Positions 40,115-40,144 of a stretch of 40,144 nt of DNA are shown piece by piece. Position 1 is the first letter of the stretch. The number at the start of each line of letters is the position of its first letter. The notes below the pieces were generated by a model that ran no database searches, was not told where the DNA came from, and was given only the letters and a program-made list of their open reading frames with translations. The stretch spans positions 1-40,144 of the forward strand of contig DASUZB010000287.1 of the NCBI GenBank assembly GCA_036377075.1, given 5' to 3'. The position numbers and the translations under genes were made by a program. The DNA comes from DASUZB01 sp036377075. GTDB lineage: Bacteria; Actinomycetota; CALGFH01.

Positions 40115-40144
40115 CGTTGCCCTCCTCGTGGTAGCTGTAATGAG

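Noticed and set aside
1..40144. CRISPR arrays, tRNA, rRNA and insertion sequences
   Set aside because: I looked for spaced repeats, cloverleaf arms with CCA or TTC-loop words, and transposase motifs and saw none I could support; a covariance-model scan could still find a small RNA.

Overview
The window is very GC-rich DNA with strong G/C bias at third codon positions, frequent GTG starts and many 4-bp start/stop overlaps. The gene content is actinobacterial: an F420-type luciferase-like oxidoreductase, an F420/FMN split-barrel protein, a SigJ/ECF41-type sigma factor, DrrA/DrrB-type exporter genes, a ScyD/ScyE-like lipoprotein and TAnnnT -10 boxes placed 6-7 nt before start codons. I cannot name a genus. 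No rRNA, tRNA, CRISPR array, insertion sequence or phage module is visible. It reads as chromosomal DNA with a diverse set of transport, regulatory and hydrolase genes.

Layout. 1-2.3 kb: the end of a membrane protein, a PP2C-like phosphatase and an LtrA-like membrane protein, all overlapping. 2.4-6.3 kb: a YjbR protein, then a MacB-like ABC ATPase and its large FtsX-type permease. 6.35-9.9 kb: a secreted glucose/sorbosone dehydrogenase-like protein whose catalytic domain is framed by two copies of a related domain. 10.1-11.9 kb: a sigma-factor remnant, a lipoprotein and a frameshifted ScyD/ScyE-like gene. 12-14.4 kb: a membrane GGDEF-EAL protein with both active sites intact. 14.5-20.9 kb: split-barrel oxidoreductase, family VIII esterase-like hydrolase, luciferase-like oxidoreductase with no normal start, a TetM-like ribosomal protection protein with an upstream small ORF, and an amidase. 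21-23.8 kb: an ECF41/SigJ-like sigma factor divergent from a DrrA-DrrB exporter pair, with a 9-bp inverted repeat between them. 23.9-32.1 kb: a long reverse-strand run of ybdD, cstA and an unknown CC-motif gene; a three-gene ABC-2 exporter; a GNAT; a class III aminotransferase; and a frameshifted metallo-beta-lactamase-fold gene. 32.1-33.9 kb: a 599-residue protein joining a short N-terminal segment resembling those of proteins linked to extracellular contractile injection systems (eCIS) to a zinc phospholipase C / S1-P1 nuclease-like domain. 34.1-40.1 kb: a penicillin-binding-protein-like hydrolase, two paralogous kinase-less sensor-type membrane proteins flanking an alpha/beta hydrolase, and an EamA transporter.

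The most notable items are the phospholipase-like protein (32137-33936); the paired direct repeats in the intergenic region beside it; the sigma factor/exporter pair with its palindrome; the small ORF before the TetM-like gene; the dehydrogenase with duplicated end domains; and the kinase-less membrane paralogues that share an upstream 10-mer. Two genes (ScyD/ScyE-like and MBL) are interrupted by 1-2 base deletions and a third (luciferase-like) lacks a usable start. Either decay or base-level sequence error could explain these.
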